From assembly GCA_963840665.1 (NCBI GenBank), contig CAWIZO010000006.1, positions 186,001 through 250,000 on the forward strand: a DNA stretch of 64,000 bases, in the 5' to 3' direction. This DNA comes from DATFTE01 sp963840665 (GTDB lineage: Bacteria > Acidobacteriota > Terriglobia > Terriglobales > Acidobacteriaceae). Shown piece by piece: positions 1 to 8,372 of this stretch; within the stretch, counting starts at the first letter, position 1, and each line of letters begins with the position of its first letter. The position numbers and the translations under genes are program-made. The notes under the pieces were generated by a model, which was not told the origin of the DNA, ran no database searches, and was given only the letters and a program-made list of their open reading frames with translations.

Positions 1-52
1 GGCCGTTGAACTGGCCGGCGGGGCGCCGGCGCTAGTCGATTACACTTATTTG

Positions 53-271
53 ATGGGTGATTTTGGGAAATTGATTTTGGGCTTGGGCGGCGTGCTCGTG
101 GTGGCAGGGCTTTTGCTCATGCTCTTGGGGAAAATGAATGTTCCTCTCGGACGATTGCCGGGGGATTTTTTGATTCGCGGGAAGAACACTACGTTTTATT
201 TTCCGCTGGCGACTTCAATTGTTTTGAGTGTGGTGCTGAGCCTGATCCTGTATTTCGTACGCAGAAGATAG
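53..271 (+). CDS. DUF2905 family small membrane protein
   Basis: A 72-residue protein with two predicted membrane helices, at about residues 7-26 and 48-67, separated by a short polar loop containing GRLPGDF and the GKNTTFYFPL segment. That loop and the two-helix layout are typical of DUF2905, a family of unknown function in bacterial inner membranes. ATG at 53 is preferred over the ATG at 50 because the family begins close to the first helix. No clear ribosome binding site is visible. A TACACT hexamer at 41-46 could be a -10 box. The following lipoprotein gene lies 47 nt downstream on the same strand, so co-transcription is possible. Confidence 0.85.
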   Translation: MGDFGKLILGLGGVLVVAGLLLMLLGKMNVPLGRLPGDFLIRGKNTTFYFPLATSIVLSVVLSLILYFVRRR

Positions 272-318
272 CGATCGTCTAGCTGTGGCGTCGTTCTGTT
301 AACCTGATTCCTTCCTCA

Positions 319-1422
319 ATGAAGCTTGTCACTCCTAGAGTTCTGTTAGCGATGCTGGCGACTGTGGCGCTAGTAGGTTGCGCCAATCCCGGGCCGCCGA
401 TGCCTCCTTCGCTCGAATTGCCGAGGCCGGTAGAGGATCTGCGGGCGACGCGCAAAGGCGACAAGGTCTATCTCTTCTGGACGGTACCCACGCAGACAGT
501 CGACCGGCAAAATATCATGCACCGGGGCGACACCCGCGTCTGCCGCGCGGAGGGAAAAGAAATTGCGGATTGCGGCAAGGGCGTCGGGACGGTTTCGGCC
601 TCCCAATTTCCGGTGACACTTCCGGAGAAGAAGAAGAAACCGCGAGAAAAACCTCCGAAGGTTGAAGCGAACTTCATCGATATGCTTCCCCCTTCGCTGC
701 TGCGGCCGGACGCAAGCGCGGTAATCACGTACGCGGTCGAGGCGTACAACTCGCACGACCGCACGGCTGGACTTTCGAACCAGTTGCAGGTGCCGGCGAT
801 TGCGACGGTGCCCGCGCCGCAGAATTTCTCAGCCCAGGTGACGGCGGATGGAGTGGTTCTCAGCTGGAATCTGCTGCCGAAGCCGCCCGAGACGGATGGA
901 CTGAGTTATGTAATTCGCGTCTATCGCCGTCCCGAAGACGGAAAGACTGACGCAATGGCCGGGGAAGCGCCGCTCGATGCGACCACGGTCACTGACCATG
1001 GATTCGAGTGGGAGAAAACTTACAACTACCGCGCAACCGTGGTGACCGAAATCGCGCAGCCAGGAAAAGGCGAGATTCCGCTGGAGGGCGATGACACCGC
1101 GACGATCAAAGTTTTCGCGCATGACGTGTTTCCGCCGGCGGTGCCTTCAGGATTGCAGGCGGTGGCGACGGGTGTGGGACAGCAGCCAGGCATCGATCTG
1201 GTGTGGGCTCCCGATACCGAAGCCGATCTTGCGGGATACAACGTCTATCGTCGTGAGGAGAACGGGCAACCGGAGAAGGTGAACAAAGATCTGGTGAAGG
1301 CTTCTTCGTATCGCGATACCAGCGCGGTGGCTGGACATAACTACTTTTATTCCGTGTCGGCTGCGGATGTGCGCGGGAACGAGAGTGCGCGATCGGAAGA
1401 AGCGCACGAAAGCATGCCCTAG
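319..1422 (+). CDS. Secreted lipoprotein with fibronectin type III domains
   Basis: A 367-residue protein starting with a lipoprotein signal peptide whose lipobox is LVGC, so Cys21 should be lipidated and the protein anchored in a membrane. Repeated beta-sandwich segments resembling fibronectin type III follow. The clearest are around residues 170-260 (PAPQNFSAQ, VLSWN, YVIRVYRR, YNYRATVV) and 275-360 (VPSGLQAVA, IDLVWAPD, LAGYNVYRR, HNYFYSVSAAD). A Lys/Glu-rich linker lies near residue 95. No catalytic motif is visible, so a binding or structural role is likeliest. Proteins of this architecture are common in acidobacterial envelopes. The exact function is unknown. Confidence 0.8.
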   Translation: MKLVTPRVLLAMLATVALVGCANPGPPMPPSLELPRPVEDLRATRKGDKVYLFWTVPTQTVDRQNIMHRGDTRVCRAEGKEIADCGKGVGTVSASQFPVTLPEKKKKPREKPPKVEANFIDMLPPSLLRPDASAVITYAVEAYNSHDRTAGLSNQLQVPAIATVPAPQNFSAQVTADGVVLSWNLLPKPPETDGLSYVIRVYRRPEDGKTDAMAGEAPLDATTVTDHGFEWEKTYNYRATVVTEIAQPGKGEIPLEGDDTATIKVFAHDVFPPAVPSGLQAVATGVGQQPGIDLVWAPDTEADLAGYNVYRREENGQPEKVNKDLVKASSYRDTSAVAGHNYFYSVSAADVRGNESARSEEAHESMP

Positions 1423-1425
1423 CGG

Positions 1426-1707
1426 CTATTTGGTTTCGTTCCACACGTAGAGGTAATCGCCATCGCTCGCGGTTGCCACGCTGCGTCCCCCTTTGTGGAT
1501 GGCGCGATTGAGCGCGGAGCGCACCTTCGCTTTACTTTCCGCCAGAGCGGCGAGGGGGACTTTCAGGGCGACACCATCTTCGACCCGGTCGAGGTCGGAG
1601 AGAATCTGACTGACAATCTGCTTGTGCTTTCCGTTCCGGCCCTGGGGAACGTCGACTTGGGCCATGGTTTTGAAATTCATCGGCGCTTTCTGGTTACGAC
1701 CGTTCAT
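1426..1707 (-). CDS. Small hypothetical protein
   Basis: A basic 93-residue soluble protein with no signal peptide or membrane helix. The central part (QIVSQILSDLDRV, then ALKVPLAALAESKAKVRSAL) looks alpha-helical, and the end (DGDYLYVWNE) looks like a terminal beta strand. ATG at 1707 is chosen because a GGAGG ribosome binding site sits 8 nt upstream; a GTG at 1731 would add eight residues. The helical middle followed by a strand could suit nucleic-acid binding, but this is not demonstrated. The stop is 4 nt from the converging lipoprotein gene, so the two transcripts overlap at their 3' ends. The upstream region contains a cluster of CGTAAC words. Confidence 0.65.
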   Translation of the reverse strand: MNGRNQKAPMNFKTMAQVDVPQGRNGKHKQIVSQILSDLDRVEDGVALKVPLAALAESKAKVRSALNRAIHKGGRSVATASDGDYLYVWNETK

Positions 1708-1731
1708 CGCAGCATCCTCCACGTTTGACAC

Positions 1732-1770
1732 GATAACCGAACGTAACGTTATCGTAACCTAACGTAACGA
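1732..1770. promoter_or_regulatory. Cluster of CGTAAC words, candidate operator
   Basis: CGTAAC occurs three times within about 30 nt (1742-1747, 1753-1758, 1763-1768). The first copy is enclosed by GATAAC (1732-1737) and GTTATC (1748-1753), an inverted pair. The cluster lies just upstream of the minus-strand small gene and about 200 nt before the next plus-strand reading frame. Regularly spaced copies suggest a protein-binding site, but no regulator can be named. Confidence 0.3.
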
Positions 1771-1967
1771 TCTGATACAAGATCGTTATTAAAAACCAAA
1801 CAAGTGGAGGTATTTCTAACTGCGCGAAAATCTCGCTAAGAATCGTGACACTATCTAACTCTCTGCGTTTCAGCGATTTGCACGTTATGCATCTGCATGA
1901 CGTTGCCTAAAAGATAAAAACCATAGCGAGAATTTCTTGTTAGCTTGGGAGGGTAGAGAGGATCAAG

Positions 1968-2159
1968 TTGCGAGCGCTGCACACACATTTTGAACAGATT
2001 CCGGTAACGCTGGTGAAAAAGCGGGTGGAAGAACTCGCCGCCCGAAAAGCGGCCAGCGGTTACCGGCTGGGGATGGCAGGTCTATTCGCAGCATCGGCGT
2101 GCAGACGCACTTGCAGAGTGGGACGACATTTTGGACAAACAAAAAGGAACGACGCCTAA
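1968..2159 (+). CDS. Possible small protein, TTG start
   Basis: A 63-codon frame beginning with TTG, preceded 7 nt upstream by AGAGG. The first 30 residues (ALHTHFEQIPVTLVKKRVEE) are amphipathic and resemble the N-terminus of small unknown acidobacterial proteins as I remember them. The second half is Arg/Cys-rich and looks less like protein. It overlaps the start of the next frame (TTG at 2131). It may be a genuine gene, a degraded one, or a leader peptide. Confidence is low. Confidence 0.35.
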   Translation: MRALHTHFEQIPVTLVKKRVEELAARKAASGYRLGMAGLFAASACRRTCRVGRHFGQTKRNDA

Positions 2160-2223
2160 AACGGCGAAAGATACTACGCAGCCCAGCGAGACCAATCGCA
2201 ACGGGCCTGGTGAAGGAGGTCCT

Positions 2224-2370
2224 ATGCAGGAAGACTGGCGCGATTTGGTAAATCAGATCCAGGAAGAGAAAGATACGCATAAGCTGGTGAGCCTGGTGCA
2301 GGAACTTATTTGCAAGTTCGACGAGGAGAAATTGCGGAAGAGTCCGCGGCGGCCGGGCGGCGCAACGTAG
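2224..2370 (+). CDS. Small helical protein (48 aa)
   Basis: A 48-residue protein starting at ATG 2224, with a strong AAGGAGGT ribosome binding site immediately upstream. The core (DWRDLVNQIQEEKDTHKLVS, then LVQELICKFDEEKLRK) is a helical pattern with acidic and leucine-rich spacing. It resembles a group of very short soluble proteins that are abundant in acidobacterial genomes. A longer version starting with TTG at 2131 would add 31 polar residues, but the ribosome binding site favours the short form. Function unknown; a small interaction module is a reasonable guess. It ends in a basic, proline-rich tail. Confidence 0.6.
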   Translation: MQEDWRDLVNQIQEEKDTHKLVSLVQELICKFDEEKLRKSPRRPGGAT

Positions 2371-2640
2371 AGAGCCGCGAGCGGGGACCGCTGCCCGGCA
2401 TCCACGATAAACGAAGTTGTCCTCGCTTCTTTTCGTAACTTCTCTTTCGCCCCTTCGAGCTCCCTTTTAATACCAAGTAAATCCGACGGTTCACGCCGTG
2501 GGCTGTATTTTTTCGCCGCTTTGCGGCTGCTAGATTTCCGTCTCGTTACAAAAACACCTGGAATCATTCCATCTAGCAATTCACAATGACCCTGCGGGCC
2601 TCGCCTTGCCGAGGAGCCAACGTTCTCGAGAGGACTTTTT
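2371..2640. other. Intergenic stretch without recognised feature
   Basis: 270 nt between the small helical protein and the cupin gene. I see no convincing coding frame, terminator or repeat. The last 20 nt contain the GAGAGGA ribosome binding site of the cupin gene. Confidence 0.5.
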
Positions 2641-2970
2641 ATGCGGATTGCGGGCTTTCCCTTCGCAGTTACCGAGTGGTCGCAAGTGGAAGCGACCGAG
2701 CACAAGGGCGAGAGCGGGGCGGCTTATTGGCGGACGCGGAATTTCGGGGACATTCGCGTGCGCACGGTGGAGTACACACCGGGATACCTGGCAGATCACT
2801 GGTGCGTAAAGGGGCACATCCTGCTGTGCCTGGAAGGTGAACTCGAAACCGAATTGAAAGATGGACGGAAATTCACGCTCACGCCAGGGATGAGCTATCA
2901 ACTTGCCGATGGTGCCGAGCCGCATCGCTCGTTCACTAAGGGCGGAGCAAAGTTGTTCATCGTCGACTGA
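2641..2970 (+). CDS. DHCW-motif cupin-fold protein
   Basis: A 109-residue single-domain cupin. The family signature region reads ADHWCVKGHILLCLEGELET, followed by the second cupin strand set (FTLTPGMSYQLADGAEPHRS). This matches small soluble proteins annotated as DHCW motif cupin fold proteins. The His and Cys of the motif suggest metal or small-molecule binding, but the substrate is unknown. The start is supported by AGAGGA six nucleotides before ATG. The stop is 5 nt from the end of the opposing STAS gene, so the pair is convergent. Confidence 0.85.
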   Translation: MRIAGFPFAVTEWSQVEATEHKGESGAAYWRTRNFGDIRVRTVEYTPGYLADHWCVKGHILLCLEGELETELKDGRKFTLTPGMSYQLADGAEPHRSFTKGGAKLFIVD

Positions 2971-2974
2971 CGGC

Positions 2975-3670
2975 TCATGCGCTCCCGGGGTTGAGACGGG
3001 ATTCGATCGCAGCCAGCAAGTGGGCTCCCGCTTCTCCGGCGTCACGAGTAGAAAACTCAGGATCGAGTTCGATAACGGGGAGCTTCGCGCATGCGGCCTG
3101 GAAAGCTTGCTGTGTGGCCGGCGCCGCATTCATCGATGGGCTCATCAACAATAGATCAAATCGAGTAACCCGCATCAGAAGGCGGGCGTCGCTCAGCCAA
3201 CTACTGGTGTGGACGTCGTATCCGGCGCTGCGCAAGAGTTCTCGTAGGTAGGCGAGAACGTCCCCGTTGGAATCGAGGCAGAGGACAGAGCGCCCGGCAT
3301 GGGCCGAGGCTTCGGCGCGGATTGCTGCACGGTAGAAGGCCGCCACCGCTTGTTCTTCGGACTCGTGAGTATCGAAGACGGTGGTGAGTCGCGACATTTC
3401 GAGTGACCGGCGGACGGATTCAGGCAAGTTGCAAAGCTTCAAGTCTCCACGAACCTGGCGAGTGCTGGTCAGACTGCGCACGATAGTGCCAAGGCCGCTG
3501 CTGTCGATAAAACCGACGTCGCCCATGTGGAGGACGATGGCGCGGCGGTCGCGCAACAACCAGGTCATATGGTCACGAAGAGATTCGCTCTCGCCGCCAG
3601 CAACGATGCGCCCATTGCAGCGAACGATGGTGACACGTCCGACGTCGCGGGTATCGAACGAAAGACGCAT
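2975..3670 (-). CDS. STAS-domain protein with degenerate receiver domain
   Basis: 231 residues in two parts. Residues 1-110 form a STAS (anti-anti-sigma factor) domain with the phosphorylatable-serine motif FIDSSGLGTI near residue 57. Residues about 125-225 resemble a response-regulator receiver (VLCLDSNGDVLAYLRELL, AGYDV, DLLLMSPSM), but the usual acceptor aspartate after the third strand is replaced (LLLMSPS), so it should not take phosphate in the normal way. GGAG seven nucleotides before ATG fixes the start. STAS proteins act in partner-switching control of sigma factors or of second-messenger enzymes. No partner kinase or sigma factor lies nearby, so it probably acts in trans. Confidence 0.8.
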   Translation of the reverse strand: MRLSFDTRDVGRVTIVRCNGRIVAGGESESLRDHMTWLLRDRRAIVLHMGDVGFIDSSGLGTIVRSLTSTRQVRGDLKLCNLPESVRRSLEMSRLTTVFDTHESEEQAVAAFYRAAIRAEASAHAGRSVLCLDSNGDVLAYLRELLRSAGYDVHTSSWLSDARLLMRVTRFDLLLMSPSMNAAPATQQAFQAACAKLPVIELDPEFSTRDAGEAGAHLLAAIESRLNPGSA

Positions 3671-3895
3671 AAGAAGCTCCGTCCGGGGGAGGATGGCAGT
3701 GGGGAAACCGCCACATTATATGCCGACAAGAATCAAACGCCAGAATTTCGATTATTTTCAAAGTTGCGAAAATTGACAACCGACTTGGCGCAGAGTAAGG
3801 TTGCGCCTGTTTCCGCCTCCCCCAAAGGATCATCTTTCGCAAAATGCGGACCGGCTGGTCGTGCCGGCCGCTATCTCATCATCCAGGAGCATCGC

Positions 3896-4636
3896 ATGCG
3901 CAAGTCAGCGCTGTTTTTCGCATTGTTGTGTCTTTCCATCTCGGCCTTGGCGCAGTCCTCGCCGCAGGTGGTTTCGCAAGTAAGTATCGCTATGCCCAAG
4001 CCCGGCATGGGCACGCAATTTGAGGCGGGACGCAAGGAACATTCCGCTTTTCACGCCGCTCAGAAGGACACGTGGAGCATTTACGTCTGGGAATTCATCT
4101 CGGGTGAACGCACGGGCGCTTACATGATGGCTTCTCCCGGGCACAACTGGAAGGATTTTGACACGCGCGAGGAATTCAACAAACTGGACATCCCAAACAT
4201 CGCCACGACGTATGGCGCAGTGACGGAATCGACTGCCAGCGCCTACTACGTGTTTCGCGACGATTTAAGCCAGACCAAGCCGCCGGCAGTTCCCGCAAAA
4301 ATGCGGACAACATCGACCTACGTTGTCATCCCAGAACACGTAAACGACTTCACGGATGCGATCAAGAAGATCAATGCCGCGATTAAGAAAACCAATTATC
4401 CGGTGAAGCCGTCGCGCTGGTACTCGCTGGCAAACGGGGGCGAGACGCCGACCTTTGTTTTGATCACCGATCGCGCAGGATGGGCTGACATGGAGCCGCC
4501 GGAAAAGAAGATGGAAGAGATGCTGAAGGAAGCGTATGGCGATAGCACTGCGGTCGAGCAGTTGCGTCACAGTTGCCGCAAGATCACGACCGAGCTCTCG
4601 AAGTTCCGGCCCGATCTGAGTTACATGCCGAAATAA
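3896..4636 (+). CDS. Secreted protein of unknown function
   Basis: 246 residues with a clear signal peptide (MRKSALFFALLCLSISALAQ, cleavage after AQ expected). The mature part contains two related halves of about 100 residues, one after QVSIAMPKPGMG and one after TYVVIPEHVNDF. Each starts with a strand that could be ferredoxin-like and carries a conserved Trp/Tyr patch (WSIYVWEF and RWYSLANGG). The repeat suggests a dimeric alpha/beta-barrel-like fold, but I do not recognise the family. AGGAG seven nucleotides before ATG 3896 supports this start; the frame is open further upstream without translation signals. Function unknown. Confidence 0.75.
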   Translation: MRKSALFFALLCLSISALAQSSPQVVSQVSIAMPKPGMGTQFEAGRKEHSAFHAAQKDTWSIYVWEFISGERTGAYMMASPGHNWKDFDTREEFNKLDIPNIATTYGAVTESTASAYYVFRDDLSQTKPPAVPAKMRTTSTYVVIPEHVNDFTDAIKKINAAIKKTNYPVKPSRWYSLANGGETPTFVLITDRAGWADMEPPEKKMEEMLKEAYGDSTAVEQLRHSCRKITTELSKFRPDLSYMPK

Positions 4637-4784
4637 TGGCGGAGGTAGCGCAGGCTGACTGTCTGCGCTACCGCTCGCTAGCTGCCCACCGCTTGCGCCT
4701 GCAAAACCCAAGACTTGCGCCCGGGCCTGCATTTCCGTTCGTGGCGGAAACCGACTCACGGTTTACGAGGACACTGCCCGCCTT

Positions 4785-5135
4785 TCACGGGCAAGTGAGC
4801 GTGGCCACGGTCATGAGCGGGCCATCCCCGGCGACAGCGATCTGCACTCTGGCGGTTCCTGATTGCCCGGAAACACATGTGGCGAGGCCCGACTGAGTGA
4901 TAGTCGCGATCGCTGCCGAAACTTGCCATGCTGTCACGGGTTGTGGAGTTACGGTGAGCGGCGGCTTGTTGTAAGTGCCGGTGGCCACAAACTGTACTTG
5001 TCCGTTGGGAAAGTTCATGGCGTCAGCGACCGCGGGACTGGCGCTGACGGACTGAAGAGTCCGAGGGGTACTGCTACCGCAACTCAGGCTCAGGAAGACG
5101 AACGGCAAAACAGCGGACAGGAGGCGAGGGCGCAT
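4785..5135 (-). CDS. Lipoprotein with bacterial Ig-like domain
   Basis: A 116-residue protein. The signal peptide ends in a lipobox-like SLSCG (Cys about 18), so the protein should be membrane-anchored. The remainder resembles one Ig-like domain of the BIG2 type: LQSVSASP, VQFVATGTYNKPP, then VTAWQVSAAIATITQSGLAT and GTARVQIAV. Such domains usually act as spacers or in adhesion. ATG at 5135 is chosen because GGAGG lies 6 nt upstream and because the signal peptide begins there. The gene is divergent from the secreted protein at 5359. Confidence 0.75.
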   Translation of the reverse strand: MRPRLLSAVLPFVFLSLSCGSSTPRTLQSVSASPAVADAMNFPNGQVQFVATGTYNKPPLTVTPQPVTAWQVSAAIATITQSGLATCVSGQSGTARVQIAVAGDGPLMTVATLTCP

Positions 5136-5358
5136 ATGTTCCTCCAGGACAAAGACGATTCTATCAACCCGGGCAGGGGGAGATAGTTGCAGGTAAATGG
5201 GCGAACAGAGATATAATCTGCGACCTGTAGAGCAAATCCGTGCTTGCGTTTTGCATCTTTGTAACTGCTCGTCGGCTCCTGCCAGATTCGTTCGCCACGA
5301 CGTTGACCTCGATTCCGACGTTTGATCCAACCGGCACCACTTCCATCAGGATGTGAAT

Positions 5359-5904
5359 ATGAAGCAGACGATAGTTTTGATGATCGCAATGCTGCTGCCA
5401 GCAAGCGCTCTGGCCGCTCGGCAAGTTGACATTGGGAACTCCGGAGGCACCCTGACGGGCTCTGCCAGCGGACTGACACTGACCGGTTCGACTTTGACCT
5501 CGGTCAATAACCTTTATTCGCCGGGACAGCTGATCACGGGAATGCTCGGCACGGTGGAGTTTTCGACGGCGGCTATGGACAGCGGGAACATTCAGACCGG
5601 CGGAACGTTTGGACCGGGGGGATCGTTCACGGTGACAGGCAATGGCACGAATGGAGTGGCCAATGGGCCAATTTTCACCGGAACCTGGACGGGCGAAGTG
5701 ACGTGGACGCTGATCACGCTGGCGGATGGGTCGCATAACTACAACTTGACCGGGATTGTCACGGGAACGGTCTACACGCAATACAAGACCTACGCAGCGA
5801 GTGGAGTGACGTTTCAACTCACGATCAACACGGGGACGGGATACTTCAACGGGTCGACGACATTGTCGAGCGGGAATTTGAATATTCTCTGCCGACCGTA
5901 TTGA
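5359..5904 (+). CDS. Secreted beta-rich protein of unknown function
   Basis: 181 residues with a signal peptide (MKQTIVLMIAMLLPASALAA). The mature protein is rich in Gly, Thr and Ser with alternating strands (GGTLTGSASGLTLTGSTLT, GGSFTVTGNGTNG), suggesting an all-beta exported protein. No enzymatic motif is seen. ATG 5359 is preferred because CAGGA lies about 7 nt upstream; an in-frame GTG two codons earlier is possible. The convergent minus-strand gene ends 31 nt downstream. Confidence 0.7.
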   Translation: MKQTIVLMIAMLLPASALAARQVDIGNSGGTLTGSASGLTLTGSTLTSVNNLYSPGQLITGMLGTVEFSTAAMDSGNIQTGGTFGPGGSFTVTGNGTNGVANGPIFTGTWTGEVTWTLITLADGSHNYNLTGIVTGTVYTQYKTYAASGVTFQLTINTGTGYFNGSTTLSSGNLNILCRPY

Positions 5905-5935
5905 CCATAGGTGCCGCGCGCAGGATTGCGTCCGA

Positions 5936-7176
5936 TCAATGCGTGCGGCGCTTGGCTTTAATCAGGACGTCGACGGAGTCAGGACGTCCGTTCCAGAAAT
6001 CGAGGCGGATGCGTCCGTCGGGCAGCTGCGAGACGCTGGCGGGGATGGAGCTGGCGGTAGATACCAGCCGTCGGGGAGGACGACGGCGTTGCGAGGGCGT
6101 CCCAGGCTACGGTCGAAGACAAGTTCGTCATCTTTCATGCCATAGCTCTGGGGGGCGGTGTAGGTCTCCCAGATGCGCAAGCGCGTGGTAGTGCCCGCAG
6201 TGACAGCGGGAAAGGAAACGATCACCACCTGGGCGGCGGCGTCCACGGGTTCGCCTGGGTTGATCTTCGCAGCGGCCAAGTCGGCGCCGGTCACGATTCG
6301 TGTCTCTAGTTTTTTACCCGTATCCAGGATGTAGGCCGAGGGATCGGATACTTTGCTGCCAGTGCGAACGACATTAAAGTATTTGTCCGCTCCCGGGCTG
6401 GTCTCGGTGTAGTCGTGGAAGAGGCGGAAGGCGTGCGTCTCGGCTTCCTCGAGGAAATATACAATCTCGCGATCCTGATGGGCGCGTTCGGAAAGACGTT
6501 CTTTTTCGGCTTCGCCCTCGAAAGGCGCTTCCCAGCTTTTTGCATCGCCTGGTACTCGCGGCGCTGCCCCTGGCCCGATCTGCCCACCGGGCTTGGCTTT
6601 CACGATGAGCGGAGCTTCGGCACCGCTGCCGTTCATGAAGCTGATGGCGATGCGTCCGTCGGGCTGAGCGAGGACCTGCGATGGCACGTTGCATGACACC
6701 AGCTCATATCCCGCCGGCAGAATGACGCTGTTGCGCGGGATGCTGAGCAGGCGATTGAAAACGATGGTGTCTCCTTCGCGGAAGTAGCTCTTGGGATCTT
6801 TGTAGGTTTTCAGGATCAGCATGCGTGCTTGGCCGTCGGGTGGAACCGGGCGGGCGAGATGGACCTTGATGTAATCCACCGAGGTGTCTTCTCCCTTCAT
6901 CAGCGGATCTTTGACGGCGTCTTCTCCGCTGACGACTTCGAACTTGAGCGGCTGTCCGGTCATGACGTCAGTGACCGACTCGTCGCGCGCGACGCTGCCC
7001 TTGCGGATGGGGTTGTAGTAGAACGTGGCGCCAGGGGCGGTCGCGGTGACTTCATAGTGGATGGCAAAGCTGGCGGTGTCGGGGGCGAGGAGTTCGTAGC
7101 GAGTGTATTCGTCGGTCTCGGTCTGCTGCGCGCACGCGGAAGCGGCAAGAATGAGGAGGAGTGCCAGGTATTTCAT
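5936..7176 (-). CDS. Secreted protein with two homologous halves, frameshifted near its end
   Basis: Signal peptide MKYLALLLILAASACAQ at the start, possibly a lipoprotein with Cys15. The mature region holds two related domains of about 170 residues. Domain one ends NSVILPAGYELVSC, then LAQPDGRIAISFMNGSG, then LIVKAKP. Domain two ends NAVVLPDGWYL and then, only after a -1 shift at about 6057-6060, continues as TASSIPASVSQLPDGRIRLD, FWNGRPDSVDVLIKAKRRTH and stop at 5936. Without the shift the frame ends at 5962 in unrelated low-complexity sequence. The duplicate domain thus proves the intended reading; one base is missing from the gene or from the consensus. AGGG before ATG 7176 supports the start. 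Function unknown. Confidence 0.75.
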
Positions 7177-7295
7177 CAGGTCCCTCGGGCGCTGAAGCGC
7201 GAGTTGAATAGGGACTGTATCGCAGCGCGGAAGCGCTGCGCCACCCAAAAACTTCCAGGAAGCAAGGCGGAGGGGTCCGCACGTTCTACGACAAC

Positions 7296-7601
7296 ATGCT
7301 CTTGATGCGATTGTTTGCGGCGGCGGTTCTCTTGGGGGTCGGATTCTATTGTGCCTTATTCAATATCGTTGTCACGTTGGGGTCTCGGCGGGTGCTTAAA
7401 GGAAGGCGCGTTTCCTTCGTTCCGTTCATAGGAGGGGCAGCCGCGTCTGCTGGAATGTTGCTCTTGCCTGTAGCAGACCTACATCGGTGGTTCTGGCTAT
7501 CGCTTATCTTGGATATTGGTTGCATCCCGATACCATTCTCGGCGATTTTGTATCTCGCCTACCGTCGTGCCAGTGGGCAACGAACCAGGCCGAAGGGTTG
7601 A
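7296..7601 (+). CDS. Small membrane protein
   Basis: 101 residues with about three hydrophobic helices (residues 5-26, 44-60 and 66-88) and a basic C-terminus (RRASGQRTRPKG). There is no good ribosome binding site; ATG at 7305 is an alternative start. I do not recognise the family. Hydrophobic helices with positively charged ends support a real inner-membrane protein, but the weak translation signal lowers confidence. Confidence 0.5.
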   Translation: MLLMRLFAAAVLLGVGFYCALFNIVVTLGSRRVLKGRRVSFVPFIGGAAASAGMLLLPVADLHRWFWLSLILDIGCIPIPFSAILYLAYRRASGQRTRPKG

Positions 7602-7878
7602 GCCTTTGGTCGTTCAATAAGCGAGATGATTCAGCGCGGCGGTGGCGTGTGCTTTCTGCTCGAAGCGACGGAGACGACAAGGACGGGGCACCCGGTTCCC
7701 GGGGTTAGAAGAAAACTGCAGATCCCTCACTTCGCTCGGGTGACAAATCATTATGAAGGGAGAGCAGAAGCGACACCTTGGTAATCACAGAGTCCCTTCC
7801 GCGAAATGGGTTTCCGGCTTATGCTGATATTCAGAACGAGGCCGCACTCCCAAGGTTTGCGTTTCCTCTCATCGGGTC

Positions 7879-8268
7879 ATGATTCCACTTCGGCTTTACA
7901 GTCTGGTTCTCGGCGCGTCGGGCGTCATGCTCGCGGCATATCTGTTGCTGCGGCGGAAACCGAAGTCTCCCGAAGACATTGAGCGGGAGCGGCGCGAGTG
8001 GCTCGATCAGATCGGGCGCATCACCGACGGGACCGTGATCGACGTGCAGGAGCTTCGCTCGAACGAGCACAAAGCGGCGACGCTCTTAATCTTCCAATAT
8101 GACGTAGCCGGAGTTTCCTACGAAGCTTCGCAAGACGTCACCTACCTGAGGCAACGCATCAATCTTCATTCCTGCCGGCTAGGATTGCCGACATCGGTCC
8201 GCTACGATCCCCAGAATCCGGGAAACTCGATTGTGGTGTCGGAAAAATGGATGGGACTGAGACAGTAG
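7879..8268 (+). CDS. Membrane-anchored protein, DUF3592-like
   Basis: 129 residues: one N-terminal membrane helix (residues 5-25), a basic/acidic linker (RRKPKSPEDIERERREW), and a beta-rich domain reading GTVIDVQEL, then LLIFQYDVAGVSYEASQDVT and VRYDPQNPGNSIVV. The pattern of a conserved strand followed by a YDPxNP turn resembles DUF3592 and related surface domains. Function is unknown. The stop codon abuts the left arm of the 30-bp inverted repeat that frames the next gene. Confidence 0.6.
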   Translation: MIPLRLYSLVLGASGVMLAAYLLLRRKPKSPEDIERERREWLDQIGRITDGTVIDVQELRSNEHKAATLLIFQYDVAGVSYEASQDVTYLRQRINLHSCRLGLPTSVRYDPQNPGNSIVVSEKWMGLRQ

Positions 8269-8298
8269 TCGTCAGTCGTCGGTCTTCAGTCGTCAGCC
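8269..8298. repeat. Left arm of 30-bp inverted repeat
   Basis: Tandem GTCGTC/CAGTC words directly after the upstream stop codon. The arm matches the reverse complement of 8766-8795 at 28 of 30 positions. The two arms enclose exactly the four-helix-bundle gene. The same word set returns, single-sided, at 53733-53763. Confidence 0.85.
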
Positions 8299-8372
8299 AA
8301 AACCGTCAGGGTTCAATCGTCACAGACCGCCCTCTGTAATTCCTGATAAACCTGCCTTCTGGAGACATGGAA

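Noticed and set aside
8269..8298. Iterated GTCGTCAG words as a CRISPR array
   Set aside because: No regular repeat-spacer pattern, words of 6-9 nt only, and no cas genes in the window.
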